Made by a program: the position numbers and the translations under genes. This document shows, piece by piece, positions 22,489 through 30,288 of a DNA stretch of 64,000 nt. The stretch's first letter is position 1; the number at the start of each line of letters is the position of its first letter. Under the pieces are notes generated by a model, which saw nothing but the letters and a program-made list of their open reading frames with translations, did no database searches and was not told the DNA's origin. Origin of the DNA: Providencia alcalifaciens (GTDB lineage Bacteria > Pseudomonadota > Gammaproteobacteria > Enterobacterales > Enterobacteriaceae); the NCBI RefSeq assembly GCF_915403165.1, contig NZ_OU659204.1, forward strand, positions 3,534,001-3,598,000, read 5' to 3'.

Positions 22489-22737
22489 ATGAGTAATGAA
22501 CAAATCCTCAATGCTTTTGGGAAAAATGTATACAATTTAAGACGTAAATTGAACCTCAGCCAAGAGCAACTTGCAGAATTAGCTCAGCTAGATCGTACAT
22601 ACATTAGCTCAGTCGAACGAGGAAAGAGAAATGTTAGCTTACTGAATATATATAAACTGGCAGTAGCTTTAGACGTTTTGCCGGAAACCCTTCTTTCAAA
22701 TTTTGAAGAGGTTAACGATGCACAACTCGATAGATAA
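22489..22737 (+). CDS. Controller (C) protein of type II R-M system
   Basis: An 82-residue XRE-type helix-turn-helix protein. LSQEQLAELAQLDRTYISSVERG (residues about 23-45) is the DNA-binding helix-turn-helix. It is the first gene after a perfect C-box and overlaps the next gene's start. In this family it autoregulates and delays expression of the nuclease until the methyltransferase protects the host. AAAGAGGGG provides the ribosome site before ATATATG. Sequence and context agree well. Confidence 0.92.
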   Translation: MSNEQILNAFGKNVYNLRRKLNLSQEQLAELAQLDRTYISSVERGKRNVSLLNIYKLAVALDVLPETLLSNFEEVNDAQLDR

Positions 22738-23281
22738 TGCTTTTGATTTCTATAAAAGACATATTTATGATGAAGAAAAAATCAACCTTTTAAGAGAGTA
22801 TGGATTTAAAGTTCCAGGTCATGTTCCTTCTGTACTGTGGGAATTATTTGGAGCAATTCTTACTGGCCGACGAGGAAATGGAGTAACAGGAGCAGATCTT
22901 GAGGGCTGGGAAGTTAAATCATCAACTCAATCAAGTTCTTATGAATATCAATACCACTTAAATACAGGGGAAGGAAAACTTAGAGAAGATTGCTGTGTTA
23001 ACCACCTATTTTGCTCCTACTCAATTGACTATCAAAACGTAATAGTCAAAGCAATCCCTGGTTCTCAATTAAAAGATAGATTTTTTCTTGTTTGGCTTCC
23101 CCAATACAGAGTTAACTACAATAGAAACGTAGAGAGTTCAGTGAGACGCCAACGCTTTAGAAAAGCTATCCCATATGGTTATGTTCAAAGTAACGGACAA
23201 ACTATTTTAGAAATAAGATCTGGTGATATATACAGTAGAAATGATAATATACTAGCAAGCTTCAATTCTTTAATTGGTTAA
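22718..23281 (+). CDS. Type II restriction endonuclease (putative)
   Basis: A 187-residue protein placed as usual between C protein and methyltransferase. The start giving MHNSIDNAFDF has GAAGAGG 7 bases before it; a start five codons earlier is possible. It overlaps the C gene by 20 bases. A PD-(D/E)XK-like centre is visible in GADLEGWEVKSS: Asp60, Glu65 and Lys67. The C-terminal half is basic and aromatic. I do not recognise a named enzyme family or site specificity. The call rests on motif plus context, not on similarity to a known enzyme. Confidence 0.8.
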   Translation: MHNSIDNAFDFYKRHIYDEEKINLLREYGFKVPGHVPSVLWELFGAILTGRRGNGVTGADLEGWEVKSSTQSSSYEYQYHLNTGEGKLREDCCVNHLFCSYSIDYQNVIVKAIPGSQLKDRFFLVWLPQYRVNYNRNVESSVRRQRFRKAIPYGYVQSNGQTILEIRSGDIYSRNDNILASFNSLIG

Positions 23282-23285
23282 TATA

Positions 23286-24470
23286 ATGAAATTTGCTGAG
23301 TTTTTTGCGGGTGTTGGCCTTGTACGAGAAGGATTAGAAAATACAGGCTGGGAATGTGCTTGGGCTAATGATATATCTGTTGATAAAATGGATACATATG
23401 TAACTAACTACGGCAAAGAACATTTCTACCTAGAAGATATATGGAAAATCGCTAGTAATGATAGTTCTGTTATACCAAATGAAGTTTTTCTTTATACTGC
23501 TTCATTTCCATGTACAGATCTCTCTCAAGCAGGCTCCAGAGCAGGCCTAGCCGGAAACGAATCTGGGACTTTAAAGGCGCTCCTAAAAATACTCCAATAT
23601 AAAAAATTAACAAATGACCTGCCTAAAGTCGTAATGCTAGAAAATGTTTCTGGCTTTTTAACATCCCATCAAGGAAATGATGTTATAGAAACAGTTCAAA
23701 TTTTATCAAAATTAGGATTTGTGATTGATATTATTGAATTAGATGCTATATTTTTTACTCCACAGAGTAGACCTCGTGTTTTTTTGTTTGCAGTGGATGA
23801 ATCAATTGCTCATCATTTTATGCAAATAAAAAACACACAAAATCCTTTTGATCCTTGGTGGTCAATATTTGATGATAATCCTAAACTACGTTCAACTAAA
23901 TTAAAAAAAATAATAGCTTCTAATGAGGAGCTAAATTGGGGTCTATTTGATATCCCACTACCAAAACCAAGAAGAACAACTATCAACGATATTATTGATT
24001 GTAATATCCCTGATGATTCTTCTTTATGGTGGACTAGCGAGCGAAAAAATCATTTATTATCTCAAATGAGTCCTAACCATAAAGAAAAATTACAGGTTAT
24101 GATTCGTCAAAATAGCTACTCATATGGAACAGTTTTCAGAAGGATGAGAGCGGGTAAATCAATGGCTGAGTTACGAGTTGATGGAAATGCTGGATGTCTA
24201 CGTACTCCTCGAGGAGGTTCAAGCAAGCAAATTCTAATTCGCGCTGGCTATGAACAATGGAATGTTAGGCTATTAACGCCTAGAGAATATGCTCGTCTTC
24301 AAGGAGTTAGAGATAGTTTTATTTTACCTAGTAATGCAAATAAAGGATATTTTGCTATGGGTGATGCTGTTTGTGTACCGGTAATAGAGTATATTTCAAA
24401 CCATATCCTTTCTCCAATTAGAGATTTTTTCTATAAAAAAGAAAAGAACGATACTAAAAATACCGAATAA
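23286..24470 (+). CDS. DNA (cytosine-5)-methyltransferase
   Basis: A 394-residue C5 methyltransferase that protects the site cut by its partner nuclease. Motif I FAGVG is at residues 7-11, the catalytic loop is FPCTDLSQAG (Cys76, with Thr in place of the usual Gln), then ENV at 119-121 and QSRPRVF near 160. The target recognition region lies in about residues 200-300, and LTPREYARLQG marks the C-terminal motifs. The ATG lies 4 bases after the nuclease stop; a TTG four codons earlier is an alternative. AT-rich composition matches the whole R-M module. Target specificity cannot be read from sequence alone. Confidence 0.93.
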   Translation: MKFAEFFAGVGLVREGLENTGWECAWANDISVDKMDTYVTNYGKEHFYLEDIWKIASNDSSVIPNEVFLYTASFPCTDLSQAGSRAGLAGNESGTLKALLKILQYKKLTNDLPKVVMLENVSGFLTSHQGNDVIETVQILSKLGFVIDIIELDAIFFTPQSRPRVFLFAVDESIAHHFMQIKNTQNPFDPWWSIFDDNPKLRSTKLKKIIASNEELNWGLFDIPLPKPRRTTINDIIDCNIPDDSSLWWTSERKNHLLSQMSPNHKEKLQVMIRQNSYSYGTVFRRMRAGKSMAELRVDGNAGCLRTPRGGSSKQILIRAGYEQWNVRLLTPREYARLQGVRDSFILPSNANKGYFAMGDAVCVPVIEYISNHILSPIRDFFYKKEKNDTKNTE

Positions 24471-24614
24471 TTTTTTATAACACACTAACTTATTTTACTA
24501 AAATACTATTATTACATCAAATTAGGTATCAGCACATTATTTTATGCAAAAACGATGTGCTACCTTTTTAAACTCATTCTCTGCCAGAAAAATATTCATG
24601 CATCTTTTCTGTCA

Positions 24615-24812
24615 TCACCCACAATGCCTAATATTCCCATCAATACCATTCACCGAACGAGTGCGAGTGCGCTTACCTTTAGCATTCCTACCCGATAATC
24701 CATCTTTGATTAAATTCTCCTGCAAACGTTGATATACCGTCCACAGATCATTTTTCTTATCCTCCCAACGACGCGGTTGTAATACTTGCTCTTCAGTAAT
24801 AAATAAACTTAT
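24615..24812 (-). pseudogene. Relic of a DUF932 (YafZ/YfjQ-like) island gene
   Basis: Reading the minus strand gives about 65 codons, ISLFITEEQVLQPRRW...NLIKDGLSGRNAKGKRTRTRSVNGIDGN, before a premature stop. This closely resembles the C-terminal part of the DUF932 proteins found in CP4-type islands (YafZ, YfjQ), which are usually about 270 residues or more. A stop codon precedes the fragment, so most of the gene is lost. The assignment is from recalled family sequence. It marks a decayed genomic island beside leuX. Confidence 0.65.
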
Positions 24813-24915
24813 TTAAGAATTCCAATGAATTGATGAATTGATAGCTTAATTATGTGAAATGAACTTTATAAAGTGAAGAAAAAACCAACAACTCAGGAAT
24901 TTCAGACATAAAAAA

Positions 24916-24932
24916 AGACGCTCTAAGCGTCT
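24916..24932 (-). terminator. leuX terminator and right direct repeat
   Basis: On the minus strand AGACGCTTAGAGCGTCT forms a 7-base stem followed by TTTTTTT, just downstream of the tRNA 3' end. The repeat extends from here into the tRNA gene (24916-24959) and matches 22164-22205. Confidence 0.85.
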
Positions 24933-24938
24933 GATTTT

Positions 24939-25023
24939 TGGTGCCGAAGGCCGGACTCGAACCGGCACACCCGAAGGCGGTTGATTTTGAATCAACTGCG
25001 TCTACCAATTCCGCCACTCCGGC
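24939..25023 (-). tRNA. leuX: tRNA-Leu(CAA)
   Basis: The 85-nt minus-strand gene starts GCCGGAGTGGCGG and ends GGCACCA, with CCA encoded. The anticodon stem GTTGA/TCAAC carries loop TTCAAAA (anticodon CAA). A long variable arm (CCGCCTTCGGGTGT) and the T-loop GGTTCGAGTCC are present. The acceptor stem pairs with one G-U. It corresponds to E. coli leuX, a common integration site for genomic islands. Confidence 0.97.
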
Positions 25024-25055
25024 ACGAAGTGATGTGTTTCTTGGAAAACGCTGCC

Positions 25056-25083
25056 ATTATACTTGCCTGATGCCGACTGGCAA
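25056..25083 (-). promoter_or_regulatory. Sigma-70 promoter of leuX
   Basis: On the minus strand TTGCCA (-35) and TATAAT (-10) are separated by 16 bases, about 32 bases before the tRNA 5' end. Confidence 0.7.
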
Positions 25084-25304
25084 CATTTATCTTGAACAAT
25101 CAGATTGTTCGATTAAAAAAAAAGCACCTGAAAAAATCTTTCCATAAAAAAACAATATCCCCTGTTATGTTCAGCAACATTTGAATATCTATGCTAATTT
25201 TCCTAAGACTATTTTCATTGTCTTAACCCTTGGGTGACTGGCGACAAAGCGTAATTTTTGTTAGTTTATCCGCACTCTTATGTAAAATTATAAAGGCATA
25301 TTTT

Positions 25305-25391
25305 ATGGGCTTTGTTGGATGGATCGCCACTGGTGTGGTTATTGGCATCTTAATTGGTGTCGTCATGAAAATTTTCTCAAAGAAAAAATAA
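25305..25391 (+). CDS. Small membrane protein (28 aa), candidate
   Basis: A short open frame encodes MGFVGWIATGVVIGILIGVV plus MKIFSKKK. It is one hydrophobic helix followed by a positively charged tail. AAAGG lies about 9 bases before the ATG. It ends 50 bases before ampH on the same strand. The start resembles that of GlsB/YeaQ-type small membrane proteins but is far shorter than those (about 80 residues). It could be a genuine single-helix protein or a gene remnant. No function is proposed. Confidence 0.45.
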   Translation: MGFVGWIATGVVIGILIGVVMKIFSKKK

Positions 25392-25441
25392 ATATTGGCT
25401 GAAAAGCCTTTTATAAACAATCATATCGGCTGGCTTCAAAC

Positions 25442-26668
25442 ATGAAGAAAACGTTTCTTAAAATTTTGTCGGTATCCGCGCTGTCTGCGGCATTGATGGC
25501 CTGTTCCTCAACGACAGAAAAAACCTCGCAAAGCTCACCAAGTGGCATGCTTGCTGGTAACTCAGAGTGGCAAATATTCGAAGGCGATAGAAGAACTTAC
25601 GAGCGTGTCACCAAAATCGTCGATATGTATGCGAATCGAATTTATAACGAAAGCGATGCCCGAGGCATGGCCATTATCGTTATTGATAACAACCAAACTC
25701 TCGCTCGCTATTATGGTGAAACTGCGCCGGGTAATGGTCAAAAACCGGGTCCTAACTCACTGATCCGCATCGCTTCTGTTAGCAAATTAATGACCAGCGA
25801 AATCTTAATTAAGCTAGAGCAAGATAAAAAATTAGCGATCACCGACCCGCTACAGCAATACAGCTACAACGGCGTTACTGTTCCGAATAACAACAGCGGG
25901 CAACCGATCCGACTGTATCATTTAGCGAGCCATACCAGTGGCTTACCTCGCGAACAGCCGGGTGGAAAATGGGGTCGCCCTGTCTTTATCTGGCCAACCC
26001 AAGAGAACCGTTGGACGTGGCTGAAAACCGGTAAACTCGATTTTACACCGGGCACTGAAGCGGCTTATTCCAACCTCGCCTATGATTTACTTGCCGATGC
26101 GATGGTTAAAGCAACTGGGCAGTCATACCCGCAATTGTTCAGCAAATACGTGACATCTCCGGCGAAAATGACCGATACCACCTATACCCCAAGCAAAGGT
26201 CAGTGCGCCCGATTAATGGAAGGCACCAAGCCAAGCCCTTGCCATAATACCCTTGCGGCAGCAGGAAGCGGTGGTGTGTATTCCACACCCGCAGATATGC
26301 AAAAGTGGATGCAGCAATTTTTATCCACGGATAATAACCTACGTAAAGCGACTGCAGCCCGCGAGCAAGGCATTTTCTTCCCGCGTGAAAAGCTGTTAGA
26401 TGCCAAAGGGATGGACGTAGCAGGTTATGCTGATGGACTGGGTCTTGGCTGGGTTTATATGAAGCCTAAAAACGGTATTCCGGGGATCTACCAGAAAACT
26501 GGCGGCGGCGGCGGATTTAATACCTATATGGCGATGATCCCACAGCAAAATATTGCGGTATTCGTGGTGATGACCCGTAAGGATGGTAGTAAGTTCAGTA
26601 AGTTGACCACCGGTGTGAATGATATGGTTACTTCGTTATCATCTAACCATGCGTATGGGAAAAATTGA
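25442..26668 (+). CDS. ampH: AmpH-like D-Ala-D-Ala carboxypeptidase/endopeptidase
   Basis: A 408-residue class C beta-lactamase-fold peptidoglycan hydrolase. The active-site SVSK (Ser112, Lys115) and the later YSN (in AAYSNLAYDLL) are present, as is the conserved KTGGGGGFNTYMAMIPQ near the C-terminus. E. coli AmpH is 385 residues with a cleaved signal peptide; here the signal ends in LMAC (Cys21), so this protein should be lipid-anchored. It removes the last D-Ala and cuts cross-links during recycling. It is monocistronic, followed by a strong terminator. Whole-length resemblance to AmpH is clear. Confidence 0.9.
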   Translation: MKKTFLKILSVSALSAALMACSSTTEKTSQSSPSGMLAGNSEWQIFEGDRRTYERVTKIVDMYANRIYNESDARGMAIIVIDNNQTLARYYGETAPGNGQKPGPNSLIRIASVSKLMTSEILIKLEQDKKLAITDPLQQYSYNGVTVPNNNSGQPIRLYHLASHTSGLPREQPGGKWGRPVFIWPTQENRWTWLKTGKLDFTPGTEAAYSNLAYDLLADAMVKATGQSYPQLFSKYVTSPAKMTDTTYTPSKGQCARLMEGTKPSPCHNTLAAAGSGGVYSTPADMQKWMQQFLSTDNNLRKATAAREQGIFFPREKLLDAKGMDVAGYADGLGLGWVYMKPKNGIPGIYQKTGGGGGFNTYMAMIPQQNIAVFVVMTRKDGSKFSKLTTGVNDMVTSLSSNHAYGKN

Positions 26669-26804
26669 AAGGGTACCGCCGACGCGATTAATGCACTGGC
26701 GAGTTATACCCCTACCCTAAAACGCGGATTTGTGCGCTTGGTGACGCTGTATATCACTCTTTCCGCTTAGATCGCTCAATAAATAACTCTGCGTATTTTT
26801 TCAT

Positions 26805-26846
26805 AAAAGCATCAATGATTAACCTTCAAATCATTGATGCTTTTTT
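26805..26846. terminator. Bidirectional terminator after ampH
   Basis: AAAAGCATCAATGATT pairs with AATCATTGATGCTTTT across an 8-base loop, with Ts on the plus side. It lies between ampH (+) and the immunity gene (-), which converge. Confidence 0.8.
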
Positions 26847-26875
26847 ACGCTAAATAATTCTATACACAATAATAC

Positions 26876-27148
26876 TTAACTATTTTTAAATCCTGGTTTT
26901 CCATTTTTAGCTCGCCATTCTTTGACTGATTTTAAAATACCTTCTGGTGAGTCATCATCCCCACTATTTGGGTTGTAGATTAATCCATTACCCTGTGGGT
27001 GCTCCGATATTTTAACAAAATGTCTAACCCATAATTTATGCTCATTCTCATTCTCGGTTTGAACATAATAAATCGCTTGTAAGAATTTAAGGAATTCAGC
27101 TTCAGTGTAATCACTAAAATTGTTTTTTAGTTCCATTTTTATATTCAT
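26876..27148 (-). CDS. DNase colicin/pyocin-type immunity protein (orphan)
   Basis: A 90-residue protein of the Im2/Im7/Im9 and S-type pyocin immunity family. SDYTEAEFLKFL (helix I), then SEHPQGNGLIYNP (the conserved helix III region, normally HPSGSDLIYYP), DDDSPEGI and VKEWRAKNGKPGFK are all recognisable. Family members bind and block the DNase domain of a cognate bacteriocin. A start at the ATG giving MELKNNFSDY (27136) matches family members better than the first ATG at 27148. No bacteriocin gene is adjacent, so it may be an orphan conferring protection against competitors. Confidence 0.88.
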   Translation of the reverse strand: MNIKMELKNNFSDYTEAEFLKFLQAIYYVQTENENEHKLWVRHFVKISEHPQGNGLIYNPNSGDDDSPEGILKSVKEWRAKNGKPGFKNS

Positions 27149-27244
27149 CGCTCTTTCTGATAGGTGGCTGCTTTTTATGCAATATTTTAGTATGACCTTT
27201 CGCTACTCTTAGCCTTACTACTCATTATTGGTAAAGGAACTAAG

Positions 27245-27745
27245 ATGAAAATTATCCCGCTTTCCGCTCATAACATATTACGCCCCAGCGCCGTAAAATC
27301 AGGAACGAACACGGTTTCTGAATTAGTAAAGCAACTCAGAAATGTATTTAATCATCAAAAAGCCTTTCCACAACCTAAAAAACCAGACTATGTCGAAATC
27401 GATCTTTCAAGACTGGTTAATGAAAAAGCGGATGATCCGAACATTGAAGCAACCGCCGAGTATAAAAAACTATTTGCAGATACCATGAACGAAGCAACGC
27501 AATCATTCATTCAAGCAACTTGGAAAAATGCTTACAGGATTGAAAAATCATACAGTGCAAATGGCGGTGCGTTCTCTTATGCACAACAGATTGCCAACAA
27601 AAGTGGAAAAAACGTGATTGGCATTATCGGTGAATATACTTCTCAGACGAAACAAAAAAAGGTCCAGCAAGTATTATTTAAGCCTCAAGGAAAAATTCAA
27701 TCGATGCTGAGTAATTTCGGTAATTTTATCTTTAGCAAAAAATGA
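27245..27745 (+). CDS. Hypothetical protein (166 aa)
   Basis: I do not recognise this 166-residue protein. It begins MKIIPLSAHNILRPSAVK, is basic, and has no signal peptide or membrane helix. The middle (about 60-110) looks helical and the end is Lys/Gln-rich. AAAGGAACTAAG before the ATG is a strong ribosome site, supporting a real gene. It is divergent from the immunity gene (96 bases between starts) and followed by a shared terminator before lptG. A bacteriocin-associated or secreted role is possible but unsupported. Confidence 0.6.
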   Translation: MKIIPLSAHNILRPSAVKSGTNTVSELVKQLRNVFNHQKAFPQPKKPDYVEIDLSRLVNEKADDPNIEATAEYKKLFADTMNEATQSFIQATWKNAYRIEKSYSANGGAFSYAQQIANKSGKNVIGIIGEYTSQTKQKKVQQVLFKPQGKIQSMLSNFGNFIFSKK

Positions 27746-27780
27746 GTGTGTTCTTGACATGGATAGTTGCCGTCAACAAT

Positions 27781-27820
27781 AAAAAAGGCTGTAAAATCAT
27801 TCGATTCTACAGCCTTTTTT
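27781..27820. terminator. Bidirectional terminator before lptG
   Basis: AAAAAAGGCTGTA and TACAGCCTTTTTT form a long stem, with A and T tracts on both flanks. It separates the 166-residue gene (+) from lptG (-), which converge. Confidence 0.88.
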
Positions 27821-27838
27821 CAATTTAAAGGGAATGGA

Positions 27839-28915
27839 CTATTTTCGTTTAACTAACAAGAAAATACTCACACCCAAGAACAAGACACTCGGCAGCGCTG
27901 CCGCAAGCACTGGCGGAATGGAATAGACCAAACTCCAGTTACCAAAGCCTTGGTTTAAGATGTAGAACAAGAAACCGCCGACAATCCCTGAAATCACACG
28001 CACGCCCATTGGTACCGTACGCAGAGGCCCGAAGATAAAGGAAACGGCCATCAACATCATCACTGCCGCAGAAAGTGGCGCTAAGATTTTTTGCCACATA
28101 CTCAGCTGATAAACCGAAGCCACTTGCCCGCTCTCTTTCAAATAAGTGATGTACTGATATAGCCCGCGAATTGAAAGCGAATCCGCATTCAGGGAAACAA
28201 TTCCTAATTTCTCTGGGGTTAAATTGGTTTTCCAATCATAAGTTAAACGCTGTGAACCCGTAATTTTTTGCTGGCTACCCAAGATAGATTCTTGAACTTG
28301 GGATAACACCCACAGCTTTTTATCCGCATCATAAGTTCCGCGTGCAGCAAACATCACAGACTGTAATTTGCGATGGTCATCGAAGCGATAAATAGAAACA
28401 TCTTGGATGGTGCTCGCATCTTTAATGCGCTGGATATAGATAAAATCATGAGCATCTTTCGCCCACATCCCTGAATCCGTCACCACCAAAGAGGTACCAA
28501 CAATTTTTTCTGCACGGTAGTTACGTGCCCACTGTTCTCCCGCAGGCGCAACCCACTCTCCCATGATCATCGTAACGATAACTAATGGAATCGCTGTTTT
28601 CATCACGGACATCGCAATTTGCAAACGGGTAAAACCCGACGCCTGCATCACCACCAATTCACTGCGGGAAGCTAATGCGCCTAATCCCAACAATGCGCCC
28701 AATAATGCCGCCATTGGGAAGAAAACATCGATATCTTTGGGAACGGTTAATAAGGTAAAAACCCCTGCGCTCATCGCCGTGTAATCACCGTCACCCACTT
28801 TGCGAAGCTGCTCGACAAATTTGATGATCCCTGAAAGGGAAACCAACAAAAACAGCGTCATCAAAATTGAATTGAGGATGGTTCGACCGATATACCTATC
28901 TAAAACACCAAACAT
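27839..28915 (-). CDS. lptG: LPS export permease LptG
   Basis: A 358-residue inner-membrane subunit of the LptB2FG ABC transporter that extracts lipopolysaccharide and passes it to the LptC-A-D bridge (E. coli LptG is 360). It begins MFGVLDRYIGRTILNSI, with an N-terminal block of three helices, a periplasmic beta-jellyroll domain (about 135-265), and three C-terminal helices. The start shares one base with the lptF stop (TGATG), so translation is coupled. The operon order lptF-lptG matches E. coli. No anomalies. Confidence 0.97.
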   Translation of the reverse strand: MFGVLDRYIGRTILNSILMTLFLLVSLSGIIKFVEQLRKVGDGDYTAMSAGVFTLLTVPKDIDVFFPMAALLGALLGLGALASRSELVVMQASGFTRLQIAMSVMKTAIPLVIVTMIMGEWVAPAGEQWARNYRAEKIVGTSLVVTDSGMWAKDAHDFIYIQRIKDASTIQDVSIYRFDDHRKLQSVMFAARGTYDADKKLWVLSQVQESILGSQQKITGSQRLTYDWKTNLTPEKLGIVSLNADSLSIRGLYQYITYLKESGQVASVYQLSMWQKILAPLSAAVMMLMAVSFIFGPLRTVPMGVRVISGIVGGFLFYILNQGFGNWSLVYSIPPVLAAALPSVLFLGVSIFLLVKRK

Positions 28916-30012
28916 CAGGCAACCCCTCTGGTCAACTTAGCACGCATTTTGCGCATTGGCACGGTATCCCATAAGTTCAGTATCACTGCTAATAGCAAGT
29001 AACCAAAGTTAACCGCCCACATTGCATATTTAGGGTCGACATCCCCCTTGTCTGCGCTATTACGTAACGTACTTTGTAATAAGAAGAAAATCAGGTATAG
29101 CAGCATCGCTGGGATCATACTGAGTACGCGCCCTTGACGAGGGTTCACTTCACTCAGCGGTACCACCATCAGCGCCATCACGACCACAGAAAATACAATG
29201 GTTAAACGCCAGTGGAATTCAGCATTGACCTCAGGATTACTTTCATTCCACAGCTGCATCATGGTTTTTTGTTCCACTTTATCCGTACTGACATCCGTGG
29301 CTTTATGGTCAACAACAGCTTGGTAATTCACGAAGTCAGTGATGCGGAAATCTCTCAGCATTGCCGTGCCTTCGTAGCGAGTACCCTGGTCTAGCACCAC
29401 CATCTGGCGACCATATTCGTCTTCTTTCATATAACCGCTATCCGCAACCACAACGGAAGGACGCTGCTCGTTGGCAGTACGCAACTGAGCTAAGAAAACA
29501 TTTTTAAAATCATTGCCTTTGACTTCGCCGATGTACAACACAAAGTTGTTATCTTTGGTGGTTTTAAATTGCCCTTCCACCATCGCCGCTAAACCGGGGT
29601 TGGCTTTTGCATCCGCCAAAACTTGCTCTTGATATTGAGATGACCAAGGCAACATCCAAGTAATATTGGCAACCGCGACCAAGGCGGTTAATGCGGCAAG
29701 TACCAGTGCCGCTTTCACAAGCACACTTTTACCCAGACCGCAGGCATGCATCACAGTAATTTCGCTTTCTGTGTACAATTTGCTGTAAGTCATCAATAGC
29801 CCAAGAAATAGGCTTAAAGGTAAGATAAGTTGCGCCATCTCCGGCACACCTAATCCTAATAATGGAAGAACTAAATTCGAAGGAATATTCCCCTGAACAG
29901 CGGCACCTAAGATGTCGATGGACTTTTGACTAAAAAAGATAAGCAGCAGGACAAAAAGTATCGCCAGCTGGCTTTTCAGGGTTTCCCGAACCAAATATCG
30001 AATAATGATCAC
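28915..30012 (-). CDS. lptF: LPS export permease LptF
   Basis: A 365-residue partner of LptG (E. coli LptF is 366), beginning MIIIRYLVRETLKSQLAIL. The same design is seen: transmembrane block, periplasmic jellyroll (about 130-260) and C-terminal helices containing LSEVNPRQGRVLSMIPAMLL. The gene is divergent from pepA, with 276 bases between starts, as in E. coli. LptF with LptG forms the lateral gate for lipopolysaccharide. The full length is present. Confidence 0.97.
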   Translation of the reverse strand: MIIIRYLVRETLKSQLAILFVLLLIFFSQKSIDILGAAVQGNIPSNLVLPLLGLGVPEMAQLILPLSLFLGLLMTYSKLYTESEITVMHACGLGKSVLVKAALVLAALTALVAVANITWMLPWSSQYQEQVLADAKANPGLAAMVEGQFKTTKDNNFVLYIGEVKGNDFKNVFLAQLRTANEQRPSVVVADSGYMKEDEYGRQMVVLDQGTRYEGTAMLRDFRITDFVNYQAVVDHKATDVSTDKVEQKTMMQLWNESNPEVNAEFHWRLTIVFSVVVMALMVVPLSEVNPRQGRVLSMIPAMLLYLIFFLLQSTLRNSADKGDVDPKYAMWAVNFGYLLLAVILNLWDTVPMRKMRAKLTRGVA

Positions 30013-30288
30013 GCTTATTACGCCTGTGAAAACTTGTCTTTTGGGATGAAAATGGCTAAGTTCGTTCTATGACAGCCATTTACTAAAATATACTCTGGTT
30101 TATTGTTTGGCTAGAATGATATAAAAGCATTATCTATACTAAGTACTATATCGGAATATGCTTAATATAAGCGAAACTAGGTATTTGCTCAATTTAACAC
30201 AAAGAGTTCATTCTCTATAAGCCAGATCATGCGAAAGGCTAATTTTAACTGGAGCATCGACCTTTGTCTTTAAGATTCAGGAGAACGC

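Noticed and set aside
24544..24732. A 62-codon plus-strand open frame after the methyltransferase
   Set aside because: It is antisense to the DUF932 relic, which explains its coding-like composition.
25223..25420. A 65-codon minus-strand open frame near ampH
   Set aside because: It has no ribosome site and is the shadow of the 28-residue plus-strand frame, which has better support.
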